This document shows, in pieces, positions 16,734 to 25,789 of a stretch of 64,000 bases of DNA. Each line of letters opens with the position of its first letter. The stretch's first letter is position 1. Origin of the DNA: Anaerolineae bacterium. GTDB lineage: Bacteria; Chloroflexota; Anaerolineae; Anaerolineales; UBA4823. The position numbers were made by a program, and so were the translations under genes. The stretch covers positions 335,537-399,536 of the forward strand of contig QOQU01000005.1 in the NCBI GenBank assembly GCA_003327455.1, written 5' to 3'. The notes below the pieces were generated by a model. The model saw nothing but the letters and a program-made list of their open reading frames with translations. It searched no databases and was not told where the DNA came from.

Positions 16734-17315
16734 ATGACACGCGATGAAATCCTTGAAGCTGCAGCGCAGATCTTCCGTCAAAAGGGCTATCACGCCGCAT
16801 CAATGCAGGATATAGCCGATGCGGTAAAGCTGCAAAAAGCCAGCCTCTATCACCATGTCAATAGCAAACAAGACATTCTGCTGGCTTTGTTAGATCGAGC
16901 ACTGGATTTGTTGATCGAAGGGATGGAAAAGGTTCTGGCATTGGATCTGGCACCGGAGGAGAAGCTACGTCAGGCGATGCTCGTCTATCTCCAGATCATG
17001 CTGGAACAGCGAGATTTATCCTCGGTGTTACTATTAGAGTATCGTTCTTTGGAGCCAGAGTACCGTCAGCGGCACATCCGGCGTCGTGATCTATATGAGT
17101 CTTTATGGCGCAATCTGTTAGTTGAGGGGGCTGAACAAGGAGTCTTTAAGGTTTCAGATGTTGCCCTTGTTTCTCGTTTCCTTTTGGGTGTGATGAATTG
17201 GACGATTACCTGGTATCGCGAAGACGGTCCGTTAACCCCAGCCCAACTGGCTCAGGAATGTGCGAACCTGTTTGTGCTGGGTTTGAAAAGACGAAAGAGC
17301 GAAGATGAGCAATGA
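16734..17315 (+). CDS. TetR-family regulator of the acyl-CoA degradation operon
   Basis: The 193-residue protein has the TetR DNA-binding domain at residues 1-50 (RDEILEAAAQIFRQKGYHAA, then KLQKASLYHHVNSKQDIL), the most conserved part of the family. The C-terminal ligand domain (VLLLEYRSLEPEYRQRHI onward) is of the kind found in acyl-CoA-responsive repressors such as FadR/KstR2-like proteins. An inverted-repeat operator lies 11 bases before the ATG. The gene is first in an operon that runs through the MBL hydrolase to the SCP2 gene; an acyl-CoA is the likely inducer (inference). Confidence 0.9.
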   Translation: MTRDEILEAAAQIFRQKGYHAASMQDIADAVKLQKASLYHHVNSKQDILLALLDRALDLLIEGMEKVLALDLAPEEKLRQAMLVYLQIMLEQRDLSSVLLLEYRSLEPEYRQRHIRRRDLYESLWRNLLVEGAEQGVFKVSDVALVSRFLLGVMNWTITWYREDGPLTPAQLAQECANLFVLGLKRRKSEDEQ

Positions 17316-18336
17316 TTTTGAGATTAGAGAGTTTCGTACCTCGGGTGGGGCAAGGATCTTTGCTATCCCTTTGCAACTTTTTCCCATCTTGCAGGGGTTT
17401 GCTTATCTTGTGGTAGACGAAGAGGAGAACCGTCTGAGCTTCTCCCTGATCGACAGTGGATCAGGCACACTCGACTCCAACCAGAACCTCATCTCGGGAC
17501 TGAAATTTGCAGGCGAAATGATGGGCCAAGAGCTCGATCTTTCGCGCCTGGATCGGATCTTCATCACCCATGGACATATCGATCACTTTGGTGGTTGCGT
17601 GCAACTTCGCAGTCGAACTTCTGCCCGGGTCTATATCCATGAACTGGATCTTCGCAATCTGACCAATTATGAAGAGCGAATTGTGGTCGTCTCCAAACAT
17701 TTAGAAGAATTTTTGGTGGAAGCCGGAGCGAGCGACTCTCTCAAGGAGCGTTGTCTTGAACTTTATCGGATCACCAAAAGCCTGGGACGTTCCATCACGG
17801 TTGATCGTACCTATGAGGCTGAAAACTTCCGTATCGGTCGCATTCAAGCTTTGCATGTCCCTGGTCATTGTGCTGGTCATGTTGTTTTGAAGTTGGACAA
17901 CGTACTTTTTAGTGGAGATATGATTCTAAGCCATATCAGTCCCCATCAAGCCCCAGAGCGGTTGACTCATTTTACGGGTCTGGGGCATTATCTGGAATCC
18001 CTGGCGAAGCTGGAAAAGTGGGCAAGCGATGTGGAGATTACCTTTGGTGGTCACGGAGCTCCGATAATCGACTTGCCAAAACGGATTGGCGAAATTCGGG
18101 AGGTGCATCAGGAGAGATTAGCAACCGTATTAGAAATTTTACAGCAACCGCAGACCATTGCGGAGGTCTCCCACAAGTTGTTTGGGGAGGTGAATGGTTA
18201 CAATGTTTTACTTGCCCTGGAGGAAACCGGTGCGCATGTCGAATACCTGTATCAGCGCGGCCTGCTCGAAATCGCCAATTTGGAAGATTTAGAGAATTCG
18301 CATCGGGCAGTTCCAATCCGCTATCGGCGGATATAA
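17305..18336 (+). CDS. MBL-fold metallo-hydrolase
   Basis: The 343-residue hydrolase has the metal-binding motif THGHIDHFGG (His89, His91, Asp93, His94), a further His in VPGHCAGH, Asp in LFSGDMIL and His in GGHGAP, so both metal sites look intact. A C-terminal helical region (about 255-330, HQERLATVLEILQ) resembles the winged-helix tail of LACTB2-like members. It overlaps the TetR gene by 11 bases and leads into the acyl-CoA dehydrogenases; a thioesterase or lactonase step on an acyl substrate is plausible but unproven. Confidence 0.85.
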   Translation: MSNDFEIREFRTSGGARIFAIPLQLFPILQGFAYLVVDEEENRLSFSLIDSGSGTLDSNQNLISGLKFAGEMMGQELDLSRLDRIFITHGHIDHFGGCVQLRSRTSARVYIHELDLRNLTNYEERIVVVSKHLEEFLVEAGASDSLKERCLELYRITKSLGRSITVDRTYEAENFRIGRIQALHVPGHCAGHVVLKLDNVLFSGDMILSHISPHQAPERLTHFTGLGHYLESLAKLEKWASDVEITFGGHGAPIIDLPKRIGEIREVHQERLATVLEILQQPQTIAEVSHKLFGEVNGYNVLLALEETGAHVEYLYQRGLLEIANLEDLENSHRAVPIRYRRI

Positions 18337-18406
18337 GCTTTCCCTAGGAGGAGGATGTTTTTTCCCGAAGGAAGAAACGGAAACAGCGAAAGAAAAGGAG
18401 TGTCCT

Positions 18407-19501
18407 ATGTATTCGTTTGAACCCTCTGAAGAACAAAAAATGTTGATTGATGCCATCAACCGCTTTGCTGTCAACGATTTACGCCGTAAAGCGCATGATG
18501 CCGATGAAGAGTATGGCTACCCGAAAGAGGTTATCGAGAAGGGATGGGAACTGGGAGTCTTACAAGCCTCAATTCCGGAAGCGTATGGGGGCTTTGGCGA
18601 ACATTCGGTCTTGACCGGCGTTCTCGCTGCCGAGGAAATGGCATACGGTGATTTCGCGGCGACATTGGCTGTGTTAACGCCAGCACTGTTTGCCTTACCC
18701 ATCCTTGCCTGTGGGAGCGAAGAGCAAAAACAAACTTATCTGCCACCCATTGCTGAAGGGGAATGGCAGCCATATACCGCAGCCTGTATTGAACCCTTTT
18801 TCGACTTTGATCTGCTCGAGATGCGCACCACTGCAGAACAGAAATATGGAGCATACCTCTTGCGAGGAGAAAAAATCTATGTGCCATTCGCCAACGAAGC
18901 TGAACAAATGATCGTCTATGCCAATTTGAATGGCCAAACGCAAGGGTTTATTCTCGACTGCAACGCTTCAGGGGTAACCATCGGTGAGCGTCAGAAAACG
19001 ATGGGCATTAATGCCCTGCCAATTTATAAAGTCACCCTGGAAGACGTTCTTGTGCCAGCCGAGCGACGCCTGGGTGGCATCGAAGGGCATGATCCCACGC
19101 CGATTTTCGATTCGATGCACCTGGCGATGGCAGCGATGGCGCTCGGGGTCAGTCGGGCGGCGTTTGAATATTCGCGTGATTATGCCAAAGAACGGGAGGT
19201 CTTTGGCGTTAAAGTTGCGCAAAAGCAAGCTATTGCCTTTATGCTGGCTGAAATGGCAACCGAGATCGAGGCGATCCGCTTGCTGACCTGGGAAGCAGCC
19301 TGGATGGTAGATAACAAGAAAGAAGCAGCGAGCAAGCAAGCCTATCTGGCGCATGTCGGAGCGATGGATATGGCCATGATGGTTACCGACCGGGCAGTGC
19401 AAATTTTAGGTGGTCATGGATATATTCGCGAACATCCGGTCGAACTCTGGATGCGGAACGGGCGTGGTTTTGCCATGCTCACCGGCCTGGGAATGATCTG
19501 A
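18407..19501 (+). CDS. Acyl-CoA dehydrogenase subunit lacking the catalytic Glu
   Basis: The 364-residue flavoprotein-like subunit has the acyl-CoA dehydrogenase N-terminal helices (EEQKMLIDAINRFAVNDLRR), the middle beta domain, and the C-terminal helix bundle with QILGGHGYIREHPVELWMRN. The usual end of the family, a YEGT-type motif carrying the catalytic Glu followed by a helix, is absent: the sequence ends NGRGFAMLTGLGMI. The chain is thus about 15-20 residues short. The next gene encodes a second dehydrogenase with an intact YEGT, so the two may form a mixed tetramer in which only one partner is catalytic. AAAAGGAG precedes the ATG. Confidence 0.88.
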   Translation: MYSFEPSEEQKMLIDAINRFAVNDLRRKAHDADEEYGYPKEVIEKGWELGVLQASIPEAYGGFGEHSVLTGVLAAEEMAYGDFAATLAVLTPALFALPILACGSEEQKQTYLPPIAEGEWQPYTAACIEPFFDFDLLEMRTTAEQKYGAYLLRGEKIYVPFANEAEQMIVYANLNGQTQGFILDCNASGVTIGERQKTMGINALPIYKVTLEDVLVPAERRLGGIEGHDPTPIFDSMHLAMAAMALGVSRAAFEYSRDYAKEREVFGVKVAQKQAIAFMLAEMATEIEAIRLLTWEAAWMVDNKKEAASKQAYLAHVGAMDMAMMVTDRAVQILGGHGYIREHPVELWMRNGRGFAMLTGLGMI

Positions 19502-19523
19502 TGAAAGGAAAGGAAGGTTGAAG

Positions 19524-20786
19524 ATGATTGAGTTTGAGATGCCGAAACCGATTGCTCAACAGAGCTATGTCCTGCAAACCGTGGCTGAAAATATGATGCG
19601 GCCGGTCTCGCGTTATTTCGATGAACACGAACATGAAATCCCGTGGGATTACATCAACTTTATGCATATGGCAATGCGTGCCACCGGTGCAGGTTCTCTG
19701 GCTCCTCCACCCGAGAAGAAAAAAGAGGGTGAGGAAACAGAGGAAAAGAAGGAAAAACGGCCTCCGATTGGCTATCAGATGCTTGCCTTCATGTTGGAAA
19801 TGCTTTCGTGGGGGGATGTCGGTATCTATCTGTGTACGCCTGGAGGAGGACTGGGGGCTGCAGCCGTTGAAGCTGCCGGCACGCCAGAGCAAAAGCAGAA
19901 ATTCCTGGCTCGTTTTCGCGAAGAGAAACCGGTCTTCGCGGCTATGGCCATGACGGAACCCCATTGCGGTTCGGATACTTCTGCTATCCGGACCACAGCG
20001 GTTTTGGATAAGAACACCAACGAATGGGTGTTGAATGGCGAAAAGATCTTCGTCACCGCCGGGCAGAAGTCGCTCGAAGAGAGCAATGGTTTTGTGGTTG
20101 TCTGGGCGACCATTGATCCGAGTGCAGGGAGAGCGGGAATGCGCTCCTTTGTGGTTGAAGCGGGTACGCCTGGCGTTAAGGTGACCAAACTGGAACACAA
20201 GTTGGGGATTCGAGCGAGTGATACCGCTTCGATTGTTCTTCAAGATGCACGTGTGCCATTTGAGAATATTCTCGGTAGCCCTGAAATCCAGCCTGATACC
20301 AGCAAGGGTTTCAAAGGCGCTATGGCGACATTTGACGCAACGCGACCATTGGTTGCGGCTACTGGAGTGGGAGTGGCTCGAGCGACACTCGAGTTGGTTA
20401 AGGAACTGCTGGCTAAACAGGGAATCGAGATCCGGTATGGCCTACCACGCGCCAAGTTAACCAATGTCGAACGCGAGATCATCGACATGGAAGTCATGCT
20501 GCGCTCAGCATGGTTGTTGGTGATCAAATCGGTCTGGATGGCTGATAATCGCAAACCCAATCCGCTCGAGGCCTCGATGGCGAAATTGCGCGCTGGAGAC
20601 ATCGTAACCCGTATCACCCAGAAGGCTATGGAGTTAATGGGGCCCATTGCCTATTCGCGAGACTACCTGCTAGAGAAGTGGTTCCGCGATGCAAAGATTA
20701 CGGATATCTACGAAGGGACGGGTCAAATCAATCGCTTAGTCGTAGCACGCAATATTCTCGGTTACTCAGGCCGAGAATTGCGGTAG
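19524..20786 (+). CDS. Acyl-CoA dehydrogenase, catalytic subunit
   Basis: The 420-residue dehydrogenase has the substrate/FAD-binding stretch MAMTEPHCGSDTSAIRTTA in the beta domain and the catalytic motif YEGTGQINRLVVARNILG near the C-terminus, with the active-site Glu. It would oxidise an acyl-CoA to the 2-enoyl-CoA and pass electrons to ETF. Odd features: a highly charged insert at about residues 62-80 (PPEKKKEGEETEEKKEKRPP), and pairing with a partner subunit that lacks the Glu. ATG 19524 follows GGAAGG by 6 bases. A TTG at 19518 is less likely. Confidence 0.93.
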   Translation: MIEFEMPKPIAQQSYVLQTVAENMMRPVSRYFDEHEHEIPWDYINFMHMAMRATGAGSLAPPPEKKKEGEETEEKKEKRPPIGYQMLAFMLEMLSWGDVGIYLCTPGGGLGAAAVEAAGTPEQKQKFLARFREEKPVFAAMAMTEPHCGSDTSAIRTTAVLDKNTNEWVLNGEKIFVTAGQKSLEESNGFVVVWATIDPSAGRAGMRSFVVEAGTPGVKVTKLEHKLGIRASDTASIVLQDARVPFENILGSPEIQPDTSKGFKGAMATFDATRPLVAATGVGVARATLELVKELLAKQGIEIRYGLPRAKLTNVEREIIDMEVMLRSAWLLVIKSVWMADNRKPNPLEASMAKLRAGDIVTRITQKAMELMGPIAYSRDYLLEKWFRDAKITDIYEGTGQINRLVVARNILGYSGRELR

Positions 20787-20807
20787 AAAGATCAGGAAGG
20801 AGGCAGG

Positions 20808-23231
20808 ATGAAATACCACATCAAACACGCGGTGGTCGTTGGCGCGGGGACAATGGGCGCTGCCATTGCCGCCCACTTAGCCAATGCGGGAGTTCGAGTA
20901 ACACTATTGGATATTGTGCCTGATCGCCTGACACCCGAAGAAGAAGCCAAGGGGTTGACTCTCTCTTCTCCTGAAGTACGTAACCGGATTGTGCGTGAAG
21001 GGTTTGAACGCGCTTTGAAGGCCCGACCGGCGAATTTTTTCACTCCCGACCATGCGAACCTGATCCGCCTGGGCAATCTGGAAGACGACTTCGACTGCGT
21101 TTCCCAAGCGGATTGGGTGATTGAGGTAATTGTAGAGAATCTCGCCATCAAACGTCAACTGATGGAGCGGATTGATCAGGTACGATCAGCTTACACCATC
21201 GTCAGCACCAATACCTCTGGAATTCCGGTTACTTCGATTGCCGAAGGACGCAGCGAAGGTTTTCGCCAGCACTTTCTGGGAACGCACTTTTTCAACCCTC
21301 CTCGCTACCTGAAGTTGCTCGAAGTGATCCCTACCCAGGATACCTTACCCGAAGTGGTCGAATTTATCAGCCATTTTGGAGAATATCATCTGGGCAAGGG
21401 GATTGTCCTATGCAAGGATACGCCGAATTTTATTGCCAATCGAGTTGCGTTTGGATCGGCAGCGTTTGCTTTAGATTACATTCTCGAGAACGATTATACG
21501 GTCGAAGAAGTTGACGCAATCACTGGGCCGCCGATTGGCAATCCCAAAACAGCCACTTTTCGCCTGATGGACCTGGTTGGCATTGATGTTTGGGAACATG
21601 TTGGGCGGAATTTAGCCCCGGCAATCCCCCATGATACGCACGCCCAAAAATATCTCAATTCCGAGCGCGTCAATCAATTGATCCGCAAGATGGTATCGGA
21701 AGGCTGGCTGGGGAATAAGTCGAAACAAGGATTTTATAAAGAGGTAAGGACGGCTGATGGCAAGAAGGAGTTCTGGGCGCTGAATCTCAAAACTTTGGAG
21801 TATGAGCCGCCTCAGAAGCCGCGCTTTGAATCGATAGGAAAAATCAAAGATGAGGAAGACCTTGGAAAGCGCCTTAAAGTCCTCCTGGAAGCCCAGGATC
21901 GGGCTGGGCAATTGGTGCGCGCTCTGACCTATCAGAGCTTCGCCTATGCCTCGGAGCGCATACCGGAAATTGCGGATACGCCGAAACCGATTGACGATGC
22001 CATGCGTTGGGGTTTTGGTCGCGAGGCAGGTCCCTTTGAAACGTGGGACATGCTGGGTGTGCCCCAAACTGCGCAAGCAATGAAAGAAGCTGGCTTTCCT
22101 CCTGCCTCCTGGGTAGATGAAATGCTTGCCAACGGTTTCACCTCTTTCTATCAGATAGAAAATGGCACAAAGGTTGGGGTTTATCACCCGGCAAAGAAAA
22201 CCTACCAACCGCTTCCACCCCATCCCTCTGCTATTGTCCTTGCAGAGCAGAAGAGCGCTGGGAAACAGTTGAAGGTCAATCCAGGTGCCAGCCTCATTGA
22301 TCTGGGAGATGGTGTTTTGTGTGTGGAATTTCACACCAAGGTGAATGCTCTCGATGACGATATCTTTAATATGATCCTGGAAGCGATGGATCTGGCTGAA
22401 AAGGATTACGAGGGGATTGTCATCGGGAACGATGCCGAACAGTTTTCGGCGGGGGCAAATATCTTCATGATCGTGATGGCTGCCCAGAGTGGAATGTGGG
22501 ATACCCTGGATGCCGCAGTGCGAAAGATGCAATCGATGAATATGCGGATGCGCTATTTCACCAAGCCGGTGGTGATTGCTCCGGCGGGCCTGGCAATTGG
22601 GGGCGGTTGTGAAGTGATGATGCATGGTAGCCGCGTGGTTGCCCATGCTGAACTTTATAGTGGTCTGGTCGAGATCGGTGTTGGCGTTATCCCGGCTGGA
22701 GGAGGTACGAAGGAGTTGGTGCGGCGCATTTTGACCCCGCCCATGCGCACCCAAAACGCCGAGGCTTTGCCTTTCTTGCAGCGCATCTTTGAAACCATCG
22801 GGATGGCAAAAGTGGCTACCAGTGCAGAAGAAGCTCGCCAATTCGGATTTCTCACCCCCGCCGATCGAGTGGTGATGAATCGCAGTCACTTGCTGGCAGA
22901 AGCCAAGCGTGAGGTGCTCCATCTGGTAGCTGATGGCTATCGTCCACCTTTGCCCGAAAAGATCTACGCAGCCGGTCGCGACGCTCTGGCTGCTTTGCGA
23001 GTCGGCGTCTACATGATGAACCAGGGTGGGTATATCACCGACCATGAACGGTTGATCGGTGAGAAACTGGCTTATGTGATGTGCGGTGGAGAACTCAGCC
23101 GGCCGGCATGGGTAGATGAGCAGTACTTCCTGGATCTGGAGAGGGAGGCTTTCCTGTCCTTGTGTGGGGAAGAAAAGACTCAACAGCGCTTATGGCATAT
23201 GCTCCAGACGGGTAAGCCGTTGCGGAATTAG
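20808..23231 (+). CDS. fadN: 3-hydroxyacyl-CoA dehydrogenase/enoyl-CoA hydratase fusion (FadN type)
   Basis: The 807-residue protein has the dehydrogenase first: an NAD-binding Rossmann motif [19 protein letters not shown] at residues 8-26 and a second helical domain, [16 protein letters not shown] (catalytic His region) and [12 protein letters not shown] crotonase domain follows from about residue 490, with the oxyanion-hole and both catalytic Glu positions present ([10 protein letters not shown] and [16 protein letters not shown]). This order matches Bacillus FadN and is the reverse of E. coli FadB. It carries out hydration and the second oxidation of beta-oxidation. AGGAGGCAGG lies before the ATG. 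Confidence 0.94.
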   Translation: MKYHIKHAVVVGAGTMGAAIAAHLANAGVRVTLLDIVPDRLTPEEEAKGLTLSSPEVRNRIVREGFERALKARPANFFTPDHANLIRLGNLEDDFDCVSQADWVIEVIVENLAIKRQLMERIDQVRSAYTIVSTNTSGIPVTSIAEGRSEGFRQHFLGTHFFNPPRYLKLLEVIPTQDTLPEVVEFISHFGEYHLGKGIVLCKDTPNFIANRVAFGSAAFALDYILENDYTVEEVDAITGPPIGNPKTATFRLMDLVGIDVWEHVGRNLAPAIPHDTHAQKYLNSERVNQLIRKMVSEGWLGNKSKQGFYKEVRTADGKKEFWALNLKTLEYEPPQKPRFESIGKIKDEEDLGKRLKVLLEAQDRAGQLVRALTYQSFAYASERIPEIADTPKPIDDAMRWGFGREAGPFETWDMLGVPQTAQAMKEAGFPPASWVDEMLANGFTSFYQIENGTKVGVYHPAKKTYQPLPPHPSAIVLAEQKSAGKQLKVNPGASLIDLGDGVLCVEFHTKVNALDDDIFNMILEAMDLAEKDYEGIVIGNDAEQFSAGANIFMIVMAAQSGMWDTLDAAVRKMQSMNMRMRYFTKPVVIAPAGLAIGGGCEVMMHGSRVVAHAELYSGLVEIGVGVIPAGGGTKELVRRILTPPMRTQNAEALPFLQRIFETIGMAKVATSAEEARQFGFLTPADRVVMNRSHLLAEAKREVLHLVADGYRPPLPEKIYAAGRDALAALRVGVYMMNQGGYITDHERLIGEKLAYVMCGGELSRPAWVDEQYFLDLEREAFLSLCGEEKTQQRLWHMLQTGKPLRN

Positions 23232-23257
23232 GTGAAGGTAGAAAAGGAGAGTCCAGA

Positions 23258-24460
23258 ATGGCTGTAAAAGACAAATTTCGAACACCAGTCATCGTAGCGG
23301 CTGCTCGAACGGCGGTTGGAAAAGCCAAACGAGGCAGTCTGGCAACCACCCGGCCAGATGAATTAGCAGCCACAGTGATTCAAGATCTATTCAAACGGGT
23401 GCCAGCCCTTAAGCCAGAGATGATTGATGACCTGATTTTGGGGTGTGCATTTCCGGAAGGCGAACAGGGAATGAACGTGGCGCGTTTGGTGGGGCTGAGG
23501 GCTGGATTGCCGGCCTCGGTTGCTGCCGAAACGATTAATCGCTTTTGTTCATCGGGTCTGCAAAGCATCGCTCACGCTGCTTATGCCATCATGGCAGGGC
23601 AGTTGGAAGTGGCCATAGCCGGTGGACTGGAGTCTATGAGTATGGTGCCAATGACCGGCTTCAAGTTTTCACCTACCCCCTATCTGGCACAATATCACCC
23701 CGAAGCTTTTACCAACATGGGGTTGACGGCCGAGAATGTGGCTGCCAAATATGGAATAACGCGCCAGGAGCAAGATCAATTTGCCTTGCAGAGCCATCAA
23801 AAAGCGATTCATGCCATTGAGCAGGGCTATTTCGAATCTCAAATCGTGCCCGTTGAAGTCACGAACGTCGAATTAGGGGCAGATGGAAAGCCTGTTAGTA
23901 ATACCTTTATCTTCAAAGTGGATGAAGGCCCGCGCGCAGACACCAGCCTGGAGGCTTTAGCAAAACTCAAGCCGGCTTTCAAAGAAGGAGGGACGGTGAC
24001 GGCAGGCAACTCTTCTCAAATGTCTGATGGGGCAGCAGCTGTGGTTATCATGTCACAAGCAAAGGCTGAAATGTTAGGAATCAAGCCCCTGGTTAGGTTT
24101 GTCGCGTTTGCTGTAGGGGGTGTGCCACCGGAAATTATGGGAATTGGACCGGTCGTTGCAGTGCCGAAAGCGCTTAAGTTAGCCGGGTTGAGCCTTGAGG
24201 AGATTGGTTTGATTGAACTCAATGAAGCCTTTGCTGCTCAATCCCTGGCGGTCATTCGCGAATTAAAGTTGAACCCCGAAATCTTGAATGTAAACGGCGG
24301 AGCGATTGCGTTAGGTCATCCTTTAGGGTGCACTGGGGCAAAGTTAACCACGCAACTGATCTACGAAATGAAACGGCGTAATGTACAATTTGGAATGGTG
24401 ACCATGTGTATCGGCGGTGGCATGGGCGCAGCCGGTATTTTTGAAAATCTTCCCAATTGA
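23258..24460 (+). CDS. fadA: Acetyl-CoA acyltransferase (3-ketoacyl-CoA thiolase)
   Basis: The 400-residue thiolase has the nucleophilic Cys in [18 protein letters not shown] (near Cys92), the His of [12 protein letters not shown] and the second Cys in [13 protein letters not shown] near the C-terminus. The sequence order fadN-thiolase, with acyl-CoA dehydrogenase nearby, matches the Bacillus fadNAE operon. It cleaves 3-ketoacyl-CoA to acetyl-CoA plus the shortened acyl-CoA. It is 26 bases from fadN and 12 bases from the SCP2 gene. Confidence 0.95.
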   Translation: MAVKDKFRTPVIVAAARTAVGKAKRGSLATTRPDELAATVIQDLFKRVPALKPEMIDDLILGCAFPEGEQGMNVARLVGLRAGLPASVAAETINRFCSSGLQSIAHAAYAIMAGQLEVAIAGGLESMSMVPMTGFKFSPTPYLAQYHPEAFTNMGLTAENVAAKYGITRQEQDQFALQSHQKAIHAIEQGYFESQIVPVEVTNVELGADGKPVSNTFIFKVDEGPRADTSLEALAKLKPAFKEGGTVTAGNSSQMSDGAAAVVIMSQAKAEMLGIKPLVRFVAFAVGGVPPEIMGIGPVVAVPKALKLAGLSLEEIGLIELNEAFAAQSLAVIRELKLNPEILNVNGGAIALGHPLGCTGAKLTTQLIYEMKRRNVQFGMVTMCIGGGMGAAGIFENLPN

Positions 24461-24472
24461 AAGGAGTAAAAA

Positions 24473-24802
24473 ATGGCAGAATTTACCGTTCAACAACTCA
24501 TTGATAACCATCCAAAGGCGTTTCTCCCCGAGAAAGCTCAAGGGGTGAATGCGGTGATCCAGTATCATCTCACCGGAGAAGAAGGAGGCGACTACATAAT
24601 CACTATCAAGGATGGCACTTGCAGCGTGGCCAGCGGTGTGGCTGAGAACCCCACGATGACTTTGACAGCCGACGCTCAGGATTTCAAAGACGTCCTGACC
24701 GGCAAGGCAAATGGAATGCAGTATTTCATGCAGGGCAGGCTTAAATTAGCCGGCGATCTAAACCTGGCAATGAAACTGACCCAGTTCTTCAAGATGGGGT
24801 GA
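24473..24802 (+). CDS. SCP2 sterol-carrier domain protein
   Basis: The 109-residue single-domain protein is of the SCP2 type: NAVIQYHLTGEEGGDYIITI, GVAENPTMTLTADAQDFKDVLTGK, and a C-terminal helix ending LAMKLTQFFKMG. The hydrophobic pocket of this fold binds fatty acyl chains, acyl-CoA or sterols in the cytoplasm. As the last gene of the beta-oxidation operon it probably delivers or buffers acyl-CoAs. A strong hairpin follows. Confidence 0.92.
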   Translation: MAEFTVQQLIDNHPKAFLPEKAQGVNAVIQYHLTGEEGGDYIITIKDGTCSVASGVAENPTMTLTADAQDFKDVLTGKANGMQYFMQGRLKLAGDLNLAMKLTQFFKMG

Positions 24803-24881
24803 TGCCAGTCCTGTTGCGATTCCGAGCGGTAGAGTTTCCGCGAAATCTCATATCCGCTACGTGGTGAGGAAAAGCGTTATA

Positions 24882-24919
24882 GCAGACTTCCGAAGTCATG
24901 AGTGGCTTCGGAAGTCTGC
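24882..24919. terminator. Bidirectional hairpin between convergent operons
   Basis: A 17-bp stem with one G-U pair (24882-24898 with 24903-24919; core GCAGACTTCCGAAG) and a 4-base loop. No long U tract follows on either strand, but it stands between the SCP2 and rhodanese stop codons and is the obvious end point for both transcripts. Confidence 0.75.
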
Positions 24920-24928
24920 ATTAAAGGG

Positions 24929-25780
24929 CTAGGATTGAGGGTAGCCTTCTTCTATGGGCAGAGAAAAGTCGCGTGACCACTCGTTCCAGGAACTGAAATA
25001 ATTCTTAACGGTCGGAAATCCAGCCAGTTTTAAGGCAATATACATGTTTGAAGTCCGTGCGCCTTTGAAACAATAGAGGTATACCGGCTTTTCTGGGTTA
25101 ATTCCGGCCTGGGAGCAGACCTGTAGAATCTCCTCAGGGTCTTTGAACCAGGGGATGCCCTGGCGGAGCTTCATCATCCGATACCATTCGATCCATTTGG
25201 AGTTGGGAATGCGACCCTTGCGCGGACAGTAATCGTACCCATAAGGGGAAGAGTTTGCCCCGATCCATTCCGCATAATCACGGCAATCTACGATTTGAAT
25301 GTCCGGATTATGAATGGCAGCCACCATTTCTTCAGCCGTGATGATGTGTTCGGGATGCAAGTCAGGCGTGAAAGGTGAACTCTTAATCTCGGGTATCTCC
25401 TGAGTAGTTGGGTAGCCAGCTTTCAACCAGGCGCGCAGTCCGCCGTGCAGCACATGTACATCCGAGACGCCAAGATATTTCAAAATCGTCCAACCCCGGC
25501 AGGAACGTCCATACCCATTGTCCATGGCGTCTTCGTAAACCACTACCGTATCGGAGGTTTTCAAGCCAATTTTGCTAAACAAACGGGTGAAATAGTTGAC
25601 CATGGCTTTTAAGCCACCATTGCCTCGAGTGCATAAGTAAGTGAAGATGTCGTACACGTGAATGGCATTGGGCAGGTGGATTTCCTCGTAGTCGTGTGGA
25701 TCGCGAGTGTCAATCAGCACGACGGGTTTGGTATCCAGCAATTGATGCAGTTCTTCAACCTCGATTAAGTATTCGTTCAC
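24929..25780 (-). CDS. Two-domain rhodanese-type sulfurtransferase
   Basis: The 283-residue protein has two rhodanese domains. The C-terminal domain has the active loop YCFKGARTSNMY with Cys near 237; the N-terminal one has YEDAMDNGYGRS with no Cys at the same place and is structural only. This is the usual layout of thiosulfate or 3-mercaptopyruvate sulfurtransferases. The GTG at 25780 is chosen because GGAGG ends 5 bases before it; an upstream GTG at 25786 overlaps the ribosome site. It sits right after the gene of a SBP-like protein without a signal peptide, and both may serve sulfur metabolism. Confidence 0.87.
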   Translation of the reverse strand: MNEYLIEVEELHQLLDTKPVVLIDTRDPHDYEEIHLPNAIHVYDIFTYLCTRGNGGLKAMVNYFTRLFSKIGLKTSDTVVVYEDAMDNGYGRSCRGWTILKYLGVSDVHVLHGGLRAWLKAGYPTTQEIPEIKSSPFTPDLHPEHIITAEEMVAAIHNPDIQIVDCRDYAEWIGANSSPYGYDYCPRKGRIPNSKWIEWYRMMKLRQGIPWFKDPEEILQVCSQAGINPEKPVYLYCFKGARTSNMYIALKLAGFPTVKNYFSSWNEWSRDFSLPIEEGYPQS

Positions 25781-25789
25781 CTGCACCTC

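Noticed and set aside
21612..23183. A long open frame of about 520 codons on the strand opposite fadN
   Set aside because: It is antisense to a well-conserved fusion enzyme; its His/Leu-rich composition reflects the codon pattern of the real gene and no family motif is present.
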